Assembly: GCA_023846275.1 (NCBI GenBank)
Contig: CM043868.1
Span: forward strand, 8,575,653 to 8,639,652
DNA from: Vanilla planifolia
Lineage: Eukaryota; Streptophyta; Magnoliopsida; Asparagales; Orchidaceae
Reading direction: 5' to 3'
Length of the DNA: 64,000 nt
Within the stretch, counting starts at the first letter, position 1. Every line of letters starts with the position of its first letter. The notes below the pieces were generated by a model. It made no database searches and was not told where the DNA came from. It saw only the letters and a list, made by a program, of their open reading frames with translations. This document shows, piece after piece, positions 24,788-38,100 of this stretch. Made by a program: the position numbers and the translations under genes.

Positions 24788-27277
24788 TATGGTATGAGCT
24801 ATCTAGATACATAATAATTACCTTCTTGTGTTCCATTAATATACAACTAAGCCCTTACAAAAATGCCTCATTATACACTTAATAACCTTCTATGACTTCA
24901 AGTAATGCCAAAAAAATTTTAATATTTGAAAGTTATTTTCATAAGCAACATCTCACTCAAACTTTTCTTCTATGTCAGGTTTTTCAATGGCAAAGATATA
25001 TAAGAGAATTATTTTACAAACTTCATATAATATCCTATCAAGTCAAAGAAACTTCTAATGTTAATCTTGGCTATTCCACAATTATTAAAGTTTTATACGA
25101 ATCAATAAAGATTCTTTCAACACTAACCATGTGCCTTAACAACACTACTTTGGATAGCTAGAATTCATATTTATAAAAATTTCATATAATTGATTCTCTC
25201 TCAATTATTCTAATGCCAAATGTAAGTGTGCATTGTGTTATTCTAATGATTTGAAGTAGATCAATATATCATTAATAAACACAATGATAAACTAATCTGG
25301 GTATTTCTTGAATACTTGATTTATTAAATTAATAAAGACTATCAGCATATTTATTACTCTAAAAGACAGGACTAAGAAGTTGTAATGCTCATACTTGGTT
25401 TTAAGATTAGTCTTGGGAACATCTTTGACTTGATTTTCAATTGATGATTTCTAAATCGCAAATCAATTTTTAAGAAGACCACCACTCTTTTTAATTGATC
25501 AAATAGATGTTTTTAATAATAATTTTGTTGATCTCCTTATTATTAATGTAGATGCAAAGGCTACTATAATTCTTTTTCATAAAAAGAATAGGTGTACCCC
25601 AAGGGGATATACTCAGTTTAATTAAAATCTTATCCTATAATTCTCAAATTTTCACCTTAAAATCCTATAGTTTAGTTAGTGTCATATAATAAGGAGCTTT
25701 AAATATTTGTTTAGTACCTAGAATTAATTAAATTTTAAATCTAATTTCTCAGTTAAAAGGTAACCTTAGAAAAACCTCTAAGAAAATATCAAAAACGTTT
25801 CATACCACTTGCACCACTAAAGGTTGAAAAAATTTCTTGTTCATCTTCATAATAGATGTCAAATTCCATTCACATCCTTTGTTGAATAGCTTCTATACTT
25901 TGATCATAGATATTAATGAACTTTCCTTGGCCAAAAGTAAATCATTTATCTTCTCCATGGATTTAAATTTCTATCAGCTTTAACGACAATATATTTCTAC
26001 TTTTTGGTTAAACCATCATTCTATGCCTAAAATTACATTAATGGATAAAACAGATCTTTTCATATGGTATAAGCTATCTAGATGCATAATAATTACCTTC
26101 TTGTGTTGTATTAATAAACAACAAAGCCCTTGCAAAAAAGCATCATTATACACTTAATAACCTTCTATGTCTTTAAGTAATGCCAAAATGTTTTTAATAT
26201 TTGAAAGTTAATTTCATAAGCTACATCCCACTCAAACATTTCTTCTATGTTAGGACTAAGAAACTTCTGATATTGGTCTTGGCCATTCTACAATTACTAA
26301 AGTTTTCTACAAATCAATAGAGATTGTTTCAACACTAACCATGTGCCCTAACAACTTTGGATAGCTAGAATTCATATTTAGAGAATTTTCATATAATTGA
26401 TTCTCTCTTAATGATTCTAATGCCAAATGTAAGTGTGCATTATGTTCTTCTAGTGATTTGAAGTAGATCAATATATCACTAATAAACACAATGATAAACT
26501 AATCTTGGTATTTCTTGAATACTCGATTTATTAAATTTATAAAGATTGATTGTGTATTTATTAGTCTAAAAGATAGGACTAAGAACTCATAATGCTTATA
26601 CTTGGTTTTAAGATTAGTCTTGGGAACATCCTTGGAATTGATTTTCAGTTGATGATATCTAAATCGCAAATCAATTTTTAAGAATACCACTACTCTTTTT
26701 AATTGATCAAATAGATCATCAATTCATAACAAGGGATATTTGTTTTTAATGATAATTTTGTTGATCTCCTTACTATCAATATAGATACAAAGACTACTAT
26801 ATTTCTTCTTCACAAAAGGAATAGGTGTACCTCAAGAGGAAGCACTCAGTTTAATAAAAATCTTATACCATAATTCTCAAATTTTCATCTTAAAATCCCT
26901 TAGTTTAGTTAGTTTCATATGATAAGGGGATTTAAATATTTATTTAGTACCTAGAATTAATTAAATTTCAATTCAATTTCTCTGTTAAGAGGTAATCTTA
27001 ACAACACCTCTAAGAAAACATCAAAAACTTTTCATACCACCCACACCACTAAAGGTTGACAAACTTTCTTGTTCATCTCCATAATAGATATCAAATATCA
27101 TTCATATACTTTGTTAAATAGCTTCTATACTTTGATCATAAATATTAATGAACTTTCCTTCCTTGGCCAAAAGTAAATCATTTATCTTCTCTATGGATTT
27201 AAATTTCTATCCACTTTTAATGCCAATATATTTTCGCTTTTTGGTTAAACCATCATTCTATGCCTAAAATTACATTA
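24788..27277. repeat. Tandem duplication of ~1.25 kb inside the large gypsy fossil
   Basis: Copy 1 is 24788-26040 and copy 2 is about 26041/26063-27277. The copies match almost throughout. They start at tatggtat-agctatctagat and end at tctatgcctaaaattacatta, with an offset of 1,275 bp at the start and 1,237 bp at the end. Both carry the same part of pol on the minus strand (RT and its upstream linker), so this segment is present twice. The short unmatched bases at the junction resemble the DNA just before copy 1. Confidence 0.93.
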
Positions 27278-28832
27278 AACTCTATTATAGGTAAAATATT
27301 CAATAACACTAAGAAGTTTTTTCTCTTGATACCTATTTCATCCTCCATTAAGTCTTTTACATTAATACTATGTCATTTAGCATTCTAAGCACTAATAATT
27401 TTTTGATAGATTGATGTAGAACATTTAACTAACCCATAATACATAAATATAAAAGAATGAGATATATCACAATCAAAGAGAATAAAAATTAGTAAATTCT
27501 ACAAATGTAACATGTTAGTAATGTCATCAATAAAATGTGGAGTCTTTTGTTAAATAATTAAGTAGATAGATGCCTAACCTCCCTTGCTTTTAGCTCCATC
27601 ACTAAATGCTCCACCTAAAAGTGCCACAGATCCTCTATCTCTACCTTAACCTGTACTACCATTATCTCCACTAGTTGAGGTATTTTTCATGTTTATGACT
27701 TGAATTTTCAAACAAGCTCCAGAAATATATCCTAATTCTTCACATATAAAGCATTTGATTAAGCAAGCAACTTCTTTCATGCACTCCCTTTGTGTCATCT
27801 GTCACATTTTCTTACATTGCCTAGTTCCACTTGATCCACAACTAGCTCTTCTATCGCTAGTTTCATTTGATGATATGAACCTATTGAATTCAGTTTGTGT
27901 AAAATTTTCTCTTTGAGAAAAACTGAGATGACCTCTCCTTTTTGATAATTTGGATTTAAATCTTGAGGTATTGAATTTTGTCTTCTGACCTCCTCTTTTG
28001 GTTTCCAAAATGCTTTATTTTAATTCGATCGTTTGAGCATGCTTTAGTGATTCCATATAATTGGTGGTTTGCACCATTATCTTGGCTGCTCTTATATCAT
28101 CTCATAATCCCTCTTGAATATGTAACACTACTACTCTTCAGGCATCACCAAGCTAGGTATTTGACCAAATAGGAAAACTTGTATTCATATGTAGTTACTA
28201 AGATGTTGCCCTGCATCAAGTGTTTAGTTCTCCTTCATATTGGCTTTAATTAACATAAGCGTATGCCACTACTCAAATTCATTAGTCAATTTCTCCTAGG
28301 ATATTCATTCAAAGAATTACCCATGAACCTGATTTGATGCTTAAAGCTCCATCAAAGTCTTGCAATATCTTTTTTAATACTAACATTGTTAAAGCCACCA
28401 TTTTATTATTGGGACATGATATTTAATCAAATATGATTTCCATCTATTCCAAGAAATTCTTAATGGGCATGGGATCTTTCTCTATAGTAAAATGAGGTAG
28501 ATGTTTCTTTTGAAATTGATCCAACACTTATCAATGGATGATCCTGCCATTTGGTGACCAATGTCTTCAATTGTCGATTGCAACAAGGCGATCAAAGTTT
28601 AAGTGAATTCCTGTTTGTTACTCCTTAGTGCACTTTACTTTTCTTCTAACATATTTTCATTTTTCAATCTCTCTTTGGCCTTATATTATAAACCTACAAA
28701 ACTCATGATACATAAATAATTATATACTCAAAACATAAGTTAGAAAACAAATAAAATAATATAGATGTATATGCTATGTGTGTATATGTGTGTGTGTCCT
28801 TACTCATATATTCCACCTATTCTAGAACTAGA

Positions 28833-28844
28833 GCTTTTATACCA
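28833..28844 (-). promoter_or_regulatory. Primer-binding site of the large gypsy element (fossil)
   Basis: The minus strand reads tggtataaaagc, which resembles TGGTATCAGAGC, the initiator tRNA-Met site, just inside the 5' LTR. Confidence 0.65.
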
Positions 28845-28849
28845 TCCCG

Positions 28850-31787
28850 TTATGGTTGCACCTAATAATATATATTAATAATCAATATAATCAAAGGATT
28901 AATACAAATAAAGAATCAAGTAATGACACAAAACCCCAAGTAAGGACACGATGGTGAGATAATTTTTCCTAAATTATAACCAAATAAAATCATAAAAAGT
29001 AAAAGTAAATGTCAATATAATAAAATATATTGATACAAAAATGTAGATAAGTATAGAACTAAAATTGTTATGTCATTAACATCTAACCCCAACAAAAGCC
29101 TCTTCATTCTAACATCTAAGGAGTATAGTCATCTCTCATCACATCAAAATCTTCAACTCTCAATGTAGTGGATGTATGATGATAATATTATGAAAAACAT
29201 ACCAATGAAGCGAAAGATAAACCATATTAGAAACCATACCATAAACCAATCCTATAATATAAGAAGACCTTATATAATATGAATACATATTTTCTTTTAT
29301 TTCTAATTTTAATATTTTATATTATTACTAAGCTCAATTCTCTTTTAATCATTATCGCTTTAGATTTGAATCATAAAACTATTTATCAATGGCCTCTTAT
29401 AGGCATCTATTCACAATAAAGGTAAATAAAATACTAGATATGTATGATTCAAAGACTTATACCCATGGTCTATCACTAGATCTAGCAACTAAGCTAGTGT
29501 AGTCCAAAGATCAATTCTTTATAGTCCATCGTTAGGAACAATTTCATCACATATATGTCATGAGGTCATGGTACAAATATATACAAGATAAGTATGGTTC
29601 AAAGATTGGTACCCAATGGTCAATCATTGGGACAAATGTTGAAAATAATGTCTATGGGAATCTATTTCCATTTTCAAACTTTGCATGCTCAAATCATGCT
29701 ATCATATCAATCTAAATGTCATTTTCAAAGCCAATACAAATTTTATCCCAAGATAATTTTTTTATATTATCACATAATAAATAAAGTCATGTAACAATTA
29801 AAATCATAAAACAAATAAAACTATATAATAAGTAAAATCATATAACAAATAACAAATAAATTATGTTAAAAAAGATGATACTGTTAACATGGTAACATAG
29901 AATACAATTCAACAAAAGACTAAAAAATATATAAATTATATTTTTAATGCATAATATGTTATCAAATTTATCTACTAAATCTGAGAATAAAATGTCTCTT
30001 TCAATCTCTAATCCCTTTCGATTTCCTACATTGGAATGCATTGGTATTATAAATTAATTCCTTCATTATTAAATACTTAATATTTATCCATTTTACCACA
30101 CTAAATCCCATATCGATTAATTCATTATGCCCTTAATATATGTCATCATAAACTTTTCCAAATGTTTTCTCCTTACCAACTTAATTTTTCTTTAAATTAT
30201 ATCTTTTTTTCTTTATTTTTATATATTATTATTATTTCCATTCTATTTTTACTTTTTTATTTTTTTTAATTATTATTTATCTTCCTATATTTTATTTATT
30301 TATCCTTCATTTATATTTATTTTATTTTATTTTATTTTATTCATTTAGCTATTAATTCATTATTTTCTCTCTCCTTTGCTCTTCCATGCAAACCGATTGG
30401 TCCTGAACCCAGACTGCGATGGGTTTACTCCAACTCGACACCAATCGCGTGACCACTTCTCGTGGTTCCCAAGCACATGTACATGTCAGTTTGCCCCTGC
30501 AAGTTAACCCAATCTGCATGACCCCACTCGGTCTGGCAAAAAGCGAACCTTTCGTCTATCTCTGTCTCTCTCCCAGCTCTTACGAAACCCTCTCAGTTTC
30601 TACAGCGTAGCTGAATGCTGCCACACCAAATCTCTTTCCTTCTCTTCTCTGTCGAAGTTCTATTAGCTGTACTTCCTTCCTCACGGAACACGAAACCATT
30701 CTCCTATCTCTCCAACCGAGCCAAGCTCCACCCATGCCTTTCTCTTGCCACTATAAGCTGAGGTGAGCTCATAAAACCGTTGTAAAATGACAGATAAAAA
30801 TAGGGACCATACCTTGCTAGTGATGATGACCTTAAGAGGTAGAACACCCTCTCAACCAAACTTTCTGTCCACAAAGGAAAGAATCCCAAGCTCACTGCAA
30901 ATCCTCCATGACAGCAGGCTACATCTCACACTATGGATCACTTGGCTCTTCTTCTCTACGGATCTCGACGACACGATAATGCATCACTCTGCTCACCGCA
31001 CTAAGCTTACCAACCACGAGGCTAAACTCAAGTGAACCCAAACTCATTCACGCAAAAGAGTTCATAGGAAGGGGATGGCTTATCTTCTTTTGTAACCATG
31101 ACGATGATAGTTTAAGCAGCCCATTATCTAATTTTATAATCCTAAAATCTCGACAGGATTAGGATAAGAAAAAAAATGGATGCACATATATATATATATG
31201 TACACACACACATATGCATAAAACAAATTATTAATTTAATCACTACAATAAAAATTAAGATTCCATTCACATGAGATTAGACATGATATTTGCATAAAAC
31301 ATCCAATAATTTTTTTACTTATAAATCTATCATTTGCTAATGCATTCATTCTTTGTCAAAATCAAGGAAAGTATAAATCCATTCTCATGAAATCAACATT
31401 TATGTATTTAAATATCTATCATATGTAATACAAATTAAATCTAATAAAAAATTCATAAAATTATAAATATATCTTACACAATTTTAAAAATTATAATTAT
31501 AGGTTGAATCTTTAAAGTTCATATTTAATTTTTTAGGTCTTTAAAAATCATAAACTTAATGTCCTTGAGTTTATATCAAGAGGTTCTTTTTATTGATATC
31601 TCAAATAATGCTTTTTAAATACTTTAAAATTATGAAACATTTCTAAATATTTAATTATTATTTTAATATTTTTTATATAAATAATATATATTAAGAAATT
31701 GAATTGATTAAATTTAAACATATGTTCACACTCTCATTGGTTTTATTTTAAGATTTATTAATCTAGGTAATAATGAGAGTTATTACA
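28850..31787 (-). repeat. 5' LTR of the large gypsy element (about 2.9 kb)
   Basis: It begins TGTAATAACTCTC on the minus strand at 31787 and ends next to the primer-binding site. It contains a notably GC-rich block (about 30370-31130), as expected of the promoter and transcription start part of a Tekay-type LTR. It also contains a partly repeated stretch of about 150 bp near 29430-29640, where ggttcaaagattggtaccca-like phrases occur twice. Confidence 0.6.
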
Positions 31788-32100
31788 AGTGTTTTATAAA
31801 TAGTTAGGTTTATATAGTTTATTGATGCTTTGGTTTTGTATGGACTTAGTTTAGTACTTATTATAATAAGGATGGTTATGCATAGTTTTATTGTTGTGAT
31901 TTTTTTTATTTTTTCTAATATTTTATTTATTTTATATTACTTAATAGTTTAGATTTTAGATTTTTTGTCTTATTATCAGACTTTTATTCATAGATATGTA
32001 TTTTCAGATGTCTACTAGTTTTATATTTAAAATCTTCATTATTAATTTAATTATATGGTTAGATATATGGGGTCTTAATAAAATGATATTAGATCTTTGG
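31788..32100 (+). mobile_element. Possible LTR end plus primer-binding site on the plus strand (fossil)
   Basis: Directly beyond the edge of the large minus-strand element, ggggtcttaataaaatgatattagatctttgg at 32069-32100 (shown in part: tgatattagatc at 32083) resembles an LTR end followed by a decayed TGGTATCAGAGC site in plus orientation. It suggests that the minus-strand element landed in or next to another LTR element. Only this short motif supports it. Confidence 0.3.
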
Positions 32101-32184
32101 TTTAAGATTAGGAGAGATATATGACTGAGAACACTAGTATAATATTTATATTTACATATTTTTTATATATATAATATAAATTAT

Positions 32185-33605
32185 TTATAAATAATCTTAT
32201 TAATATAGTTTTTTATGATAGCAAAGTTCATCTTATATAACTTTTCAACTTTAGCCTCTATGTTTTTATGAATCCATTTAAAAAAATAAGGTCTTGGATG
32301 TGATGTAATCTCTAACTTTAGTATTCTACAAGACTTTTCGATATTAGATTCCTTTTACTTCTAGTGTCGATGATAACACTGATAAGCTCTTTCTTCATTT
32401 ATATTCAAATGATGATTTCTTTTTGCTTTTCTTCATGAGAGAGGTCTTTTTGGACTCACCATAAGTAATATGCTTTTATCAACTTGCTAAAGAGTTTTAA
32501 GTAAATTCTTAGTATCTATTATAGCAAGTACTTTGCCCTTCTTAAACTTTTTTGAAAAAAATTCAATGTGTAATTTCTAACATTTTTTTTTGCACATGTC
32601 TTATGTTCTTGTCATGATCATAATACTTTTTATCTACTTATCATAGACCCCCCATTTTTCATAATTTTCTTTTTATCAAATCAATTTAAGTAGATCCTCT
32701 AGTCCTTTTTTTTGAACTATTATTGAAACTAAATTGAGAGAATAAGGATTGACATTTCTTTAAGCTATACCATTTTGTAGTTGTAAGTCTTTTTCCCTTC
32801 TTTCCAATATAGTATGAAGTCTTGATCTCTTTTCTTATTGTAATAATTTTTTCTTAAGGATGTTATCTTCATTTAAGATCTTGTTATCATTGATGACTAA
32901 GTCATCTACTGGTGAAAAAAGTTCCTATAGTTTTTCATCATGTGATTTCTTTGATTTTATCAATAGCACATACTTTAGCAAGTGTTTAATAGTCTTGTCA
33001 TTTAGTCTACACTAACTTTTTTATTAATATTTTTTGTCTCAAATTAGAAGAAGTTTTATCCATCCTTTGTGAATCGATACTATTGTGCTTGTCAATATAG
33101 ATGACATTTTGACCCAATAAGTATAGATTCTCAAGTATAATTTAGTAGACATCTAAAGTACCACTTTACAAATAATTTCATTAACACAATTTTTTGTAAT
33201 AATAAAGTTCATCTTACATACTTTTTTAACTTTAGCCACTAAGTTTTTATGTATCCACCCCAAATAATAAAGTCTTGGATGTGATTTAGTATCTAACTTT
33301 AGTATTTTTATAAGAATTTTCGATATTAGATTCTTTTTGCGTCCATTGTCGATGATAACACTGATAAGCTCTTTCTTCATTTATATTCAAATGGTGATTT
33401 TTTTTCTTTTCCTTATGAAAAAGGTCTTTTTGGACTCACCATTAGCAATAATCTTTCATCAACTTGTTGAAGTTTTTCAAACATCTTTTTAATCTCTATT
33501 GTAATAAGTACTTTATCCTTAAACTTTTCTAAAAAAAGTTTAATGTGTAATTTATAATATTTTTCTTGTGTCCTATTTTCTTGTCATGATCATAATACTT
33601 TTGAT
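32185..33605. repeat. Direct repeat within the minus-strand gag-protease fossil
   Basis: About 32185-32640 and 33167-33605 are the same sequence at an offset of about 982 bp. They share tgataacactgataagctc and over 400 bp around it, ending at ttgtcatgatcataatactttt. The 526 bp between the copies is not repeated. This is a partial internal duplication covering the protease part. Confidence 0.9.
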
Positions 33606-34544
33606 TTTTTTGGTAGGAGTGTTGTTAGTTGTGGTCGTAATAAACTTTGTTGAACTTATACTTTTCTCATCAATTTTTGGAATTATATTTAGACCTCTAG
33701 TTATTTTGTCTTTTTAGTCTTATCCCTTTACGTTCATTCTTTTTTAATAACCATAGCAAATGTACTAACTTGCTTGAATTTTGATAAAGTGTACATCTCT
33801 TCAATAGATACTGTTAACTCACGACTTGTCATCAAAAGTTTTTGGTATATCCCTACACCATTTGTCCTTGTCGATGTCGTAAACTATGTCACTTTCTTTA
33901 CCTTTCCTCCATGTAATGCATGGGATAAAATTATTATTGGATTGATTGCTTAAATTTGCTCCATGTCACTTTTGTAATTATTTTATTTCTTAGGTAAGCA
34001 TTCCACCAGGCTAACGCATGACTCATCATTTTCAATCGAACATACGTCACATTATCTAGTGATAAATAGTCATACAGGTAGAAATATATCTTTATTTATT
34101 TTAATTAAATATCTAATTTATCTATATTTATTATATCATCATAAATTAGTAAATCAAGTATAACTTCTAACTTAAAAGAATATTGTTAATTCTCATGCAT
34201 CAAAAAGTGAGATTGATATCATTCTCATATTTATTTCTAACTATTTTTAGATTACTAGTTAACCTAAAAATTTTTTAATTAATAATATTTTACTTAGTAG
34301 ATTATCATTTAGATCTATCATAAGAAGAGATTGAGATTTTAGTACCACCTCTATTATCACTTACATTAATAGAGCTACCTATGTCTCTAAACTTTATAAT
34401 AAATAGTTGTTGTAGTCACACCAATTGAAATCTCTTCAATCTTTGGATTCCCTTTTGCAGTTTACTCTTCTTCTTTGCACCAATCATTGGCATCAAATCG
34501 AAGCACTCTGATACAAAAAAATAACATGATTTGTCTATAAGGTC

Positions 34545-35110
34545 TTTTCACCGCAAACTCTTTATAGTAGACTTTTTTTTAGAGTCGCAACAATGGAATT
34601 TGAAGCATGATAATGGAGAGAAACTAAATAATAAGGAGAAAGAGAATAATTTTTGTTATAAAAAAGATTAAATACTCTAAAAAATTTTGATTTATTTATT
34701 TATTATTCTTACCCCTTTATAAGGGTTAGATATAATATTTTGTTATAAAATGTTTAATAGTTTAATTACAAAAAGAACAATTTGTCTTTAACTAAGTTTT
34801 GAAATTCCAAAAATTGTGTCATCCAGAAACCCACCGTCACACACAAAAGCTTTGCTTGCATGTAGCTTTTATGTGCCATCAGCATTGTATGCATGCAAAT
34901 CTATGCATATAGGAGAAGCACAGTAAGTGGCACCTATAGTACATGTGATGGATACCATTAACCCCAATGTGCACCTGTGCATGTGGAAGTCGATGCACCT
35001 ACAAGTCATATGCAGTGCTGTGTCTCAGGTGTGTGTTGCTCCAATTTAGGCACATGTAGGTATTTTTGTGTGCATGAGCAAAGATTTTTGGGTTTTTTTC
35101 AACACCTCTT
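34545..35110 (-). repeat. LTR of the minus-strand gag-protease fossil
   Basis: The end next to the primer-binding site (tagagtcgcaacaatggaat and further) is the reverse complement of the LTR ends near 6980-7010 and 9520-9560. The outer edge near 35110 is approximate, set where the tgcatgca/tgcacatg-rich block ends. Confidence 0.55.
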
Positions 35111-38100
35111 TCTTTGGATCTAGGCCTATAACAAGTCTACTGATCACTTTTAGTCAACAAATCAAAAGGTTGTTGCTTAAATGCAAAGTTCGTGGGAGAT
35201 GGGTTTCAAGAATAATATGTTTGAGTCATGATAGTTAACTTAAATTTTTTGTATATAAGAAACCTAATCATATCAACAATTATTCTATATGATAACTTAA
35301 ATAAAGTAGTAGAATGAGGAAGGGAAAAGGAGATTTCAATGGCCTTAATGAAGGAAGTTTTGAAATAAAAAATTGAGTTAACGAAATCTACAACTTTAGC
35401 AAGCTTTAATAGTACTAATAGAATTGATTTTAGTTCTAAGAAATTTAGTAAATGTTATGAATGAGGTAAGCAATATTTAAGGAAGTTTAGATTAAATATA
35501 GTAAGGCTAATACGGCAAGGTATCATGACATGTTGCTTGAGAATGCCCAAAAGTTAAAGAAATGAGATCTTTTAGCAAAATCTTGGGTAATGATGAAGAT
35601 ACAATAAAAGGAGGTAAAGAAATATGTTATATTACAAATAGCAATTTTTCTAAAAGAAATTGTAGTCTTTTCTCTTAAGAAAATAGCCATTTTGGCTTTC
35701 CAAATTCCAATTAGATAATTTGATTAGTCCAAGGCCAAGGATCTGACCAAGTTTATCTATTTTAATGCAACAATTTGATCTTATTGATTAGATTTTTGAT
35801 TGAAATTGAACCACCATATCAAAATGATTAGATCTTCTGATGTCTTATACATTAATGGTTCTAATAGGGCTTTAATGTGTGTACAACTATTTCAAATGTT
35901 AAGTAGACCTTTAGATTAATGATTGAATTGTTTAATGTATATCATATATAATAAAATTTAATTCTTTTGTCATAGATCTAACTTAGATTCAAGTAATTAA
36001 AAAAATTAATAAACAAAATATTTAAAAAACCATTTTAATTCAATTAAGATAAAAGTATGATATTAGTTAATAATAATTGAACAATTTTCCTTATAGCATA
36101 CTTAAGCAATAATTAAGAAACTAATCTTTTAGATATAAAGTATTCATGACATATTAGAAAGGATGATTCAAGTTTGTTAGAAAAACTCATGGATAGAGTT
36201 ATAGTTCTTTTTGAATTTTGAATAGCTTGGAAAGTAGTTCTTAAATTTTGAGTTTTCTATTTTGTCACAAGTCTAGCTAACAATGTGACTTGGACAACAA
36301 TCATGCACATAATAGTCATAATGTTGAAATCAAAGAATCATGAAGTCATATTTGATCTCTTGAACATTTTGAGTGTATTAAAAAATGCTAAAAGTTTGAT
36401 ACACCATCAAGCCATACAATATAAATGCTAAGCTAAAAATGATAAAGAAGTCAAAATAACATCTTAAAGTTTTTTATTAAACACTTTAGTGAGCTTATGA
36501 AGCTCAAAACCTTGAACTTGAAATACTGTACGAGAGTTAATTACAAGTTCTCTTTTCTTTTCTCTTGCAAACTAATTTTTCTTTTTCTTAGTTTTTTAAA
36601 CATTGAATTGTTTGAAGAAATCTTTTGTTTATATATTGTTCTACAATAATATCAATTTTTCAAAAGATTAAAGACTATTTCAAAAGATTAAAAACTAGAT
36701 TTAGAAGGTGTTGATATTGTAGTTCTTTTCAAATAGGTTTTCATACACTCATCAAGCACTTGGGCATTTTAAAGTTGGGCAACTCCAATTCACGTAGACC
36801 TCACTCACTAATTAAATTGATTGACTTGCATGAGTGTAAATTGAAAAACTAACAAAAACCAAACCAAAAATATGACATCTTAGGAAGACTAACTTTTCTT
36901 TATCTTTCATTTCTTTTGTTAACTAATTTCTACTAATTCAAACTAATAATCTTGCTCTTATTATTCTATTTTTTGTTTTGTTTTACAAATATTCAATTGA
37001 TATTTACTTACTAACTTTTATTTTTTTCTCTTATTAACTACTTTAAATTAACACTTACCAACATTAATTTTTTTACATTTTGTCTTCTCATCATTTATTT
37101 AATAACCATTACAACTTTATGATAAGAAAAGTTTGCATGAACACCCACTTCACCTTATTTTGATATACAACATGAACCAAAACAAGTTAAATCTCTCAAT
37201 GTCATATTCAAAAGTTCATCAATAATAGATTGTCTACCATCTTGTGTCCTCAATATCTCAAACTCAAGAAGTAACATCCTATATCTAACCATACTTTCAA
37301 ACTTCTCAATAGAAACATTTATCTTCTCAACCTTATCATTAAAAGCAAACAAACTCATCCAACCAAGGTGATACTAAAGAGTGATGGAGGTGGAAGGAGA
37401 GGTGCATTCTTGGTCTTTGTCACTATCATCTAGTTCTTCCCAAAACTATATTTCTTCTTTAATCATTGGCAAACATGTTGAAGGCCTATAGTATTGCTTA
37501 TATAGTGTTACATCACCACTTGCACATCAACATCAAGAAGGAGTTGTTGCATATGCCTTCCTCTTTGCAACTTAAGAAGGGAGTCTCTTGTCTCACTAAC
37601 TTGTAATGGAGCTGCAAAAGTCTCATCCATCATTCAATTGGTTGTTGTTTTCCATTCCTTTGTTTTGTTCGATTGAATTTTCTATCAGGAGATTAGCTAT
37701 TCATTTTCTATAGATTGAATAAGGGAGCAAAATCATACTCCCATGTAACATTCTCACCAACAATTTCTTATCTTCACTTTTTACTTTGAGGATGAGGATG
37801 AAAGGGTTAAGTATTTGCATTCAAAGAGTTCACAACCAATTTACCTATTAAAATCTTGCCTAAATTATCCTACAATACCATCATTTATAAGAAGATAAAA
37901 CAAGTTTTAGCCCAATAACAAACAAGTCATGTGATGTTGTTTAAAAATTTTAAACGCTTTAGTTGATGAATTTTTTAAATAATTTTTTATAAATTAAAAT
38001 ATTATCAGTAAAAGTAATATTGATAAACTTAGGAACAATCTCTTTCTTCCTCAGTCTGCTACGCTTACTGATTCAACTGCTTCCCTTAACATCACAAGGT

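Larger units (their letters stand above)
22890..31787 (-). mobile_element. Large Ty3/gypsy element, Tekay/Del-like, on the minus strand (fossil)
   Basis: Read on the minus strand: a 5' LTR (31787 to about 28850), a primer-binding site (28844-28833), gag (about 28750-27650), protease, reverse transcriptase (clearest at 26690-26310, with segments for FxKIDLRxxYHQLKI and the VFISDILIYxKSLEEH active-site region), RNase H, integrase (zinc-binding part near 24180-24120, core near 23990-23700, C-terminal part near 23400-23280), a polypurine tract (23120-23109) and the start of a 3' LTR (from about 23105). The stretch 22930-23105 matches 31600-31787, which fixes the LTR start. All the parts expected of a complete element are represented, but it is broken many times, and most of the 3' LTR cannot be identified. 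It carries an internal tandem duplication, listed separately. Old. Confidence 0.8.
32180..35110 (-). mobile_element. Ty3/gypsy gag-protease copy, minus strand (fossil)
   Basis: On the minus strand: an LTR (about 35110 to 34545), a primer-binding site near 34521-34510 followed by the same gcttcgatttgatgcc leader as the 6.3-9.6 kb element, gag, and a retropepsin region at about 33380-33155 (VIIDNGRKKNLISKILIKIL, then HPRLYYLGWIHKN). It is the same family as the plus-strand copy at 6336-9620. No RT, RNase H or integrase is recognisable past the protease, and no second LTR was found. It is broken in many places and old, but the protease segment is better preserved here than in the other copy. Confidence 0.75.

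Noticed and set aside
30419-31035. Open frames in a GC-rich stretch (63 and 82 codons) as possible host genes
   Set aside because: They lie inside the long LTR of the minus-strand gypsy element, overlap each other on both strands and show no known motif.
37155-37358. 67-codon minus-strand frame as a small gene
   Set aside because: No family recognised and no promoter or splice context. Kept only as a note in the intergenic entry.
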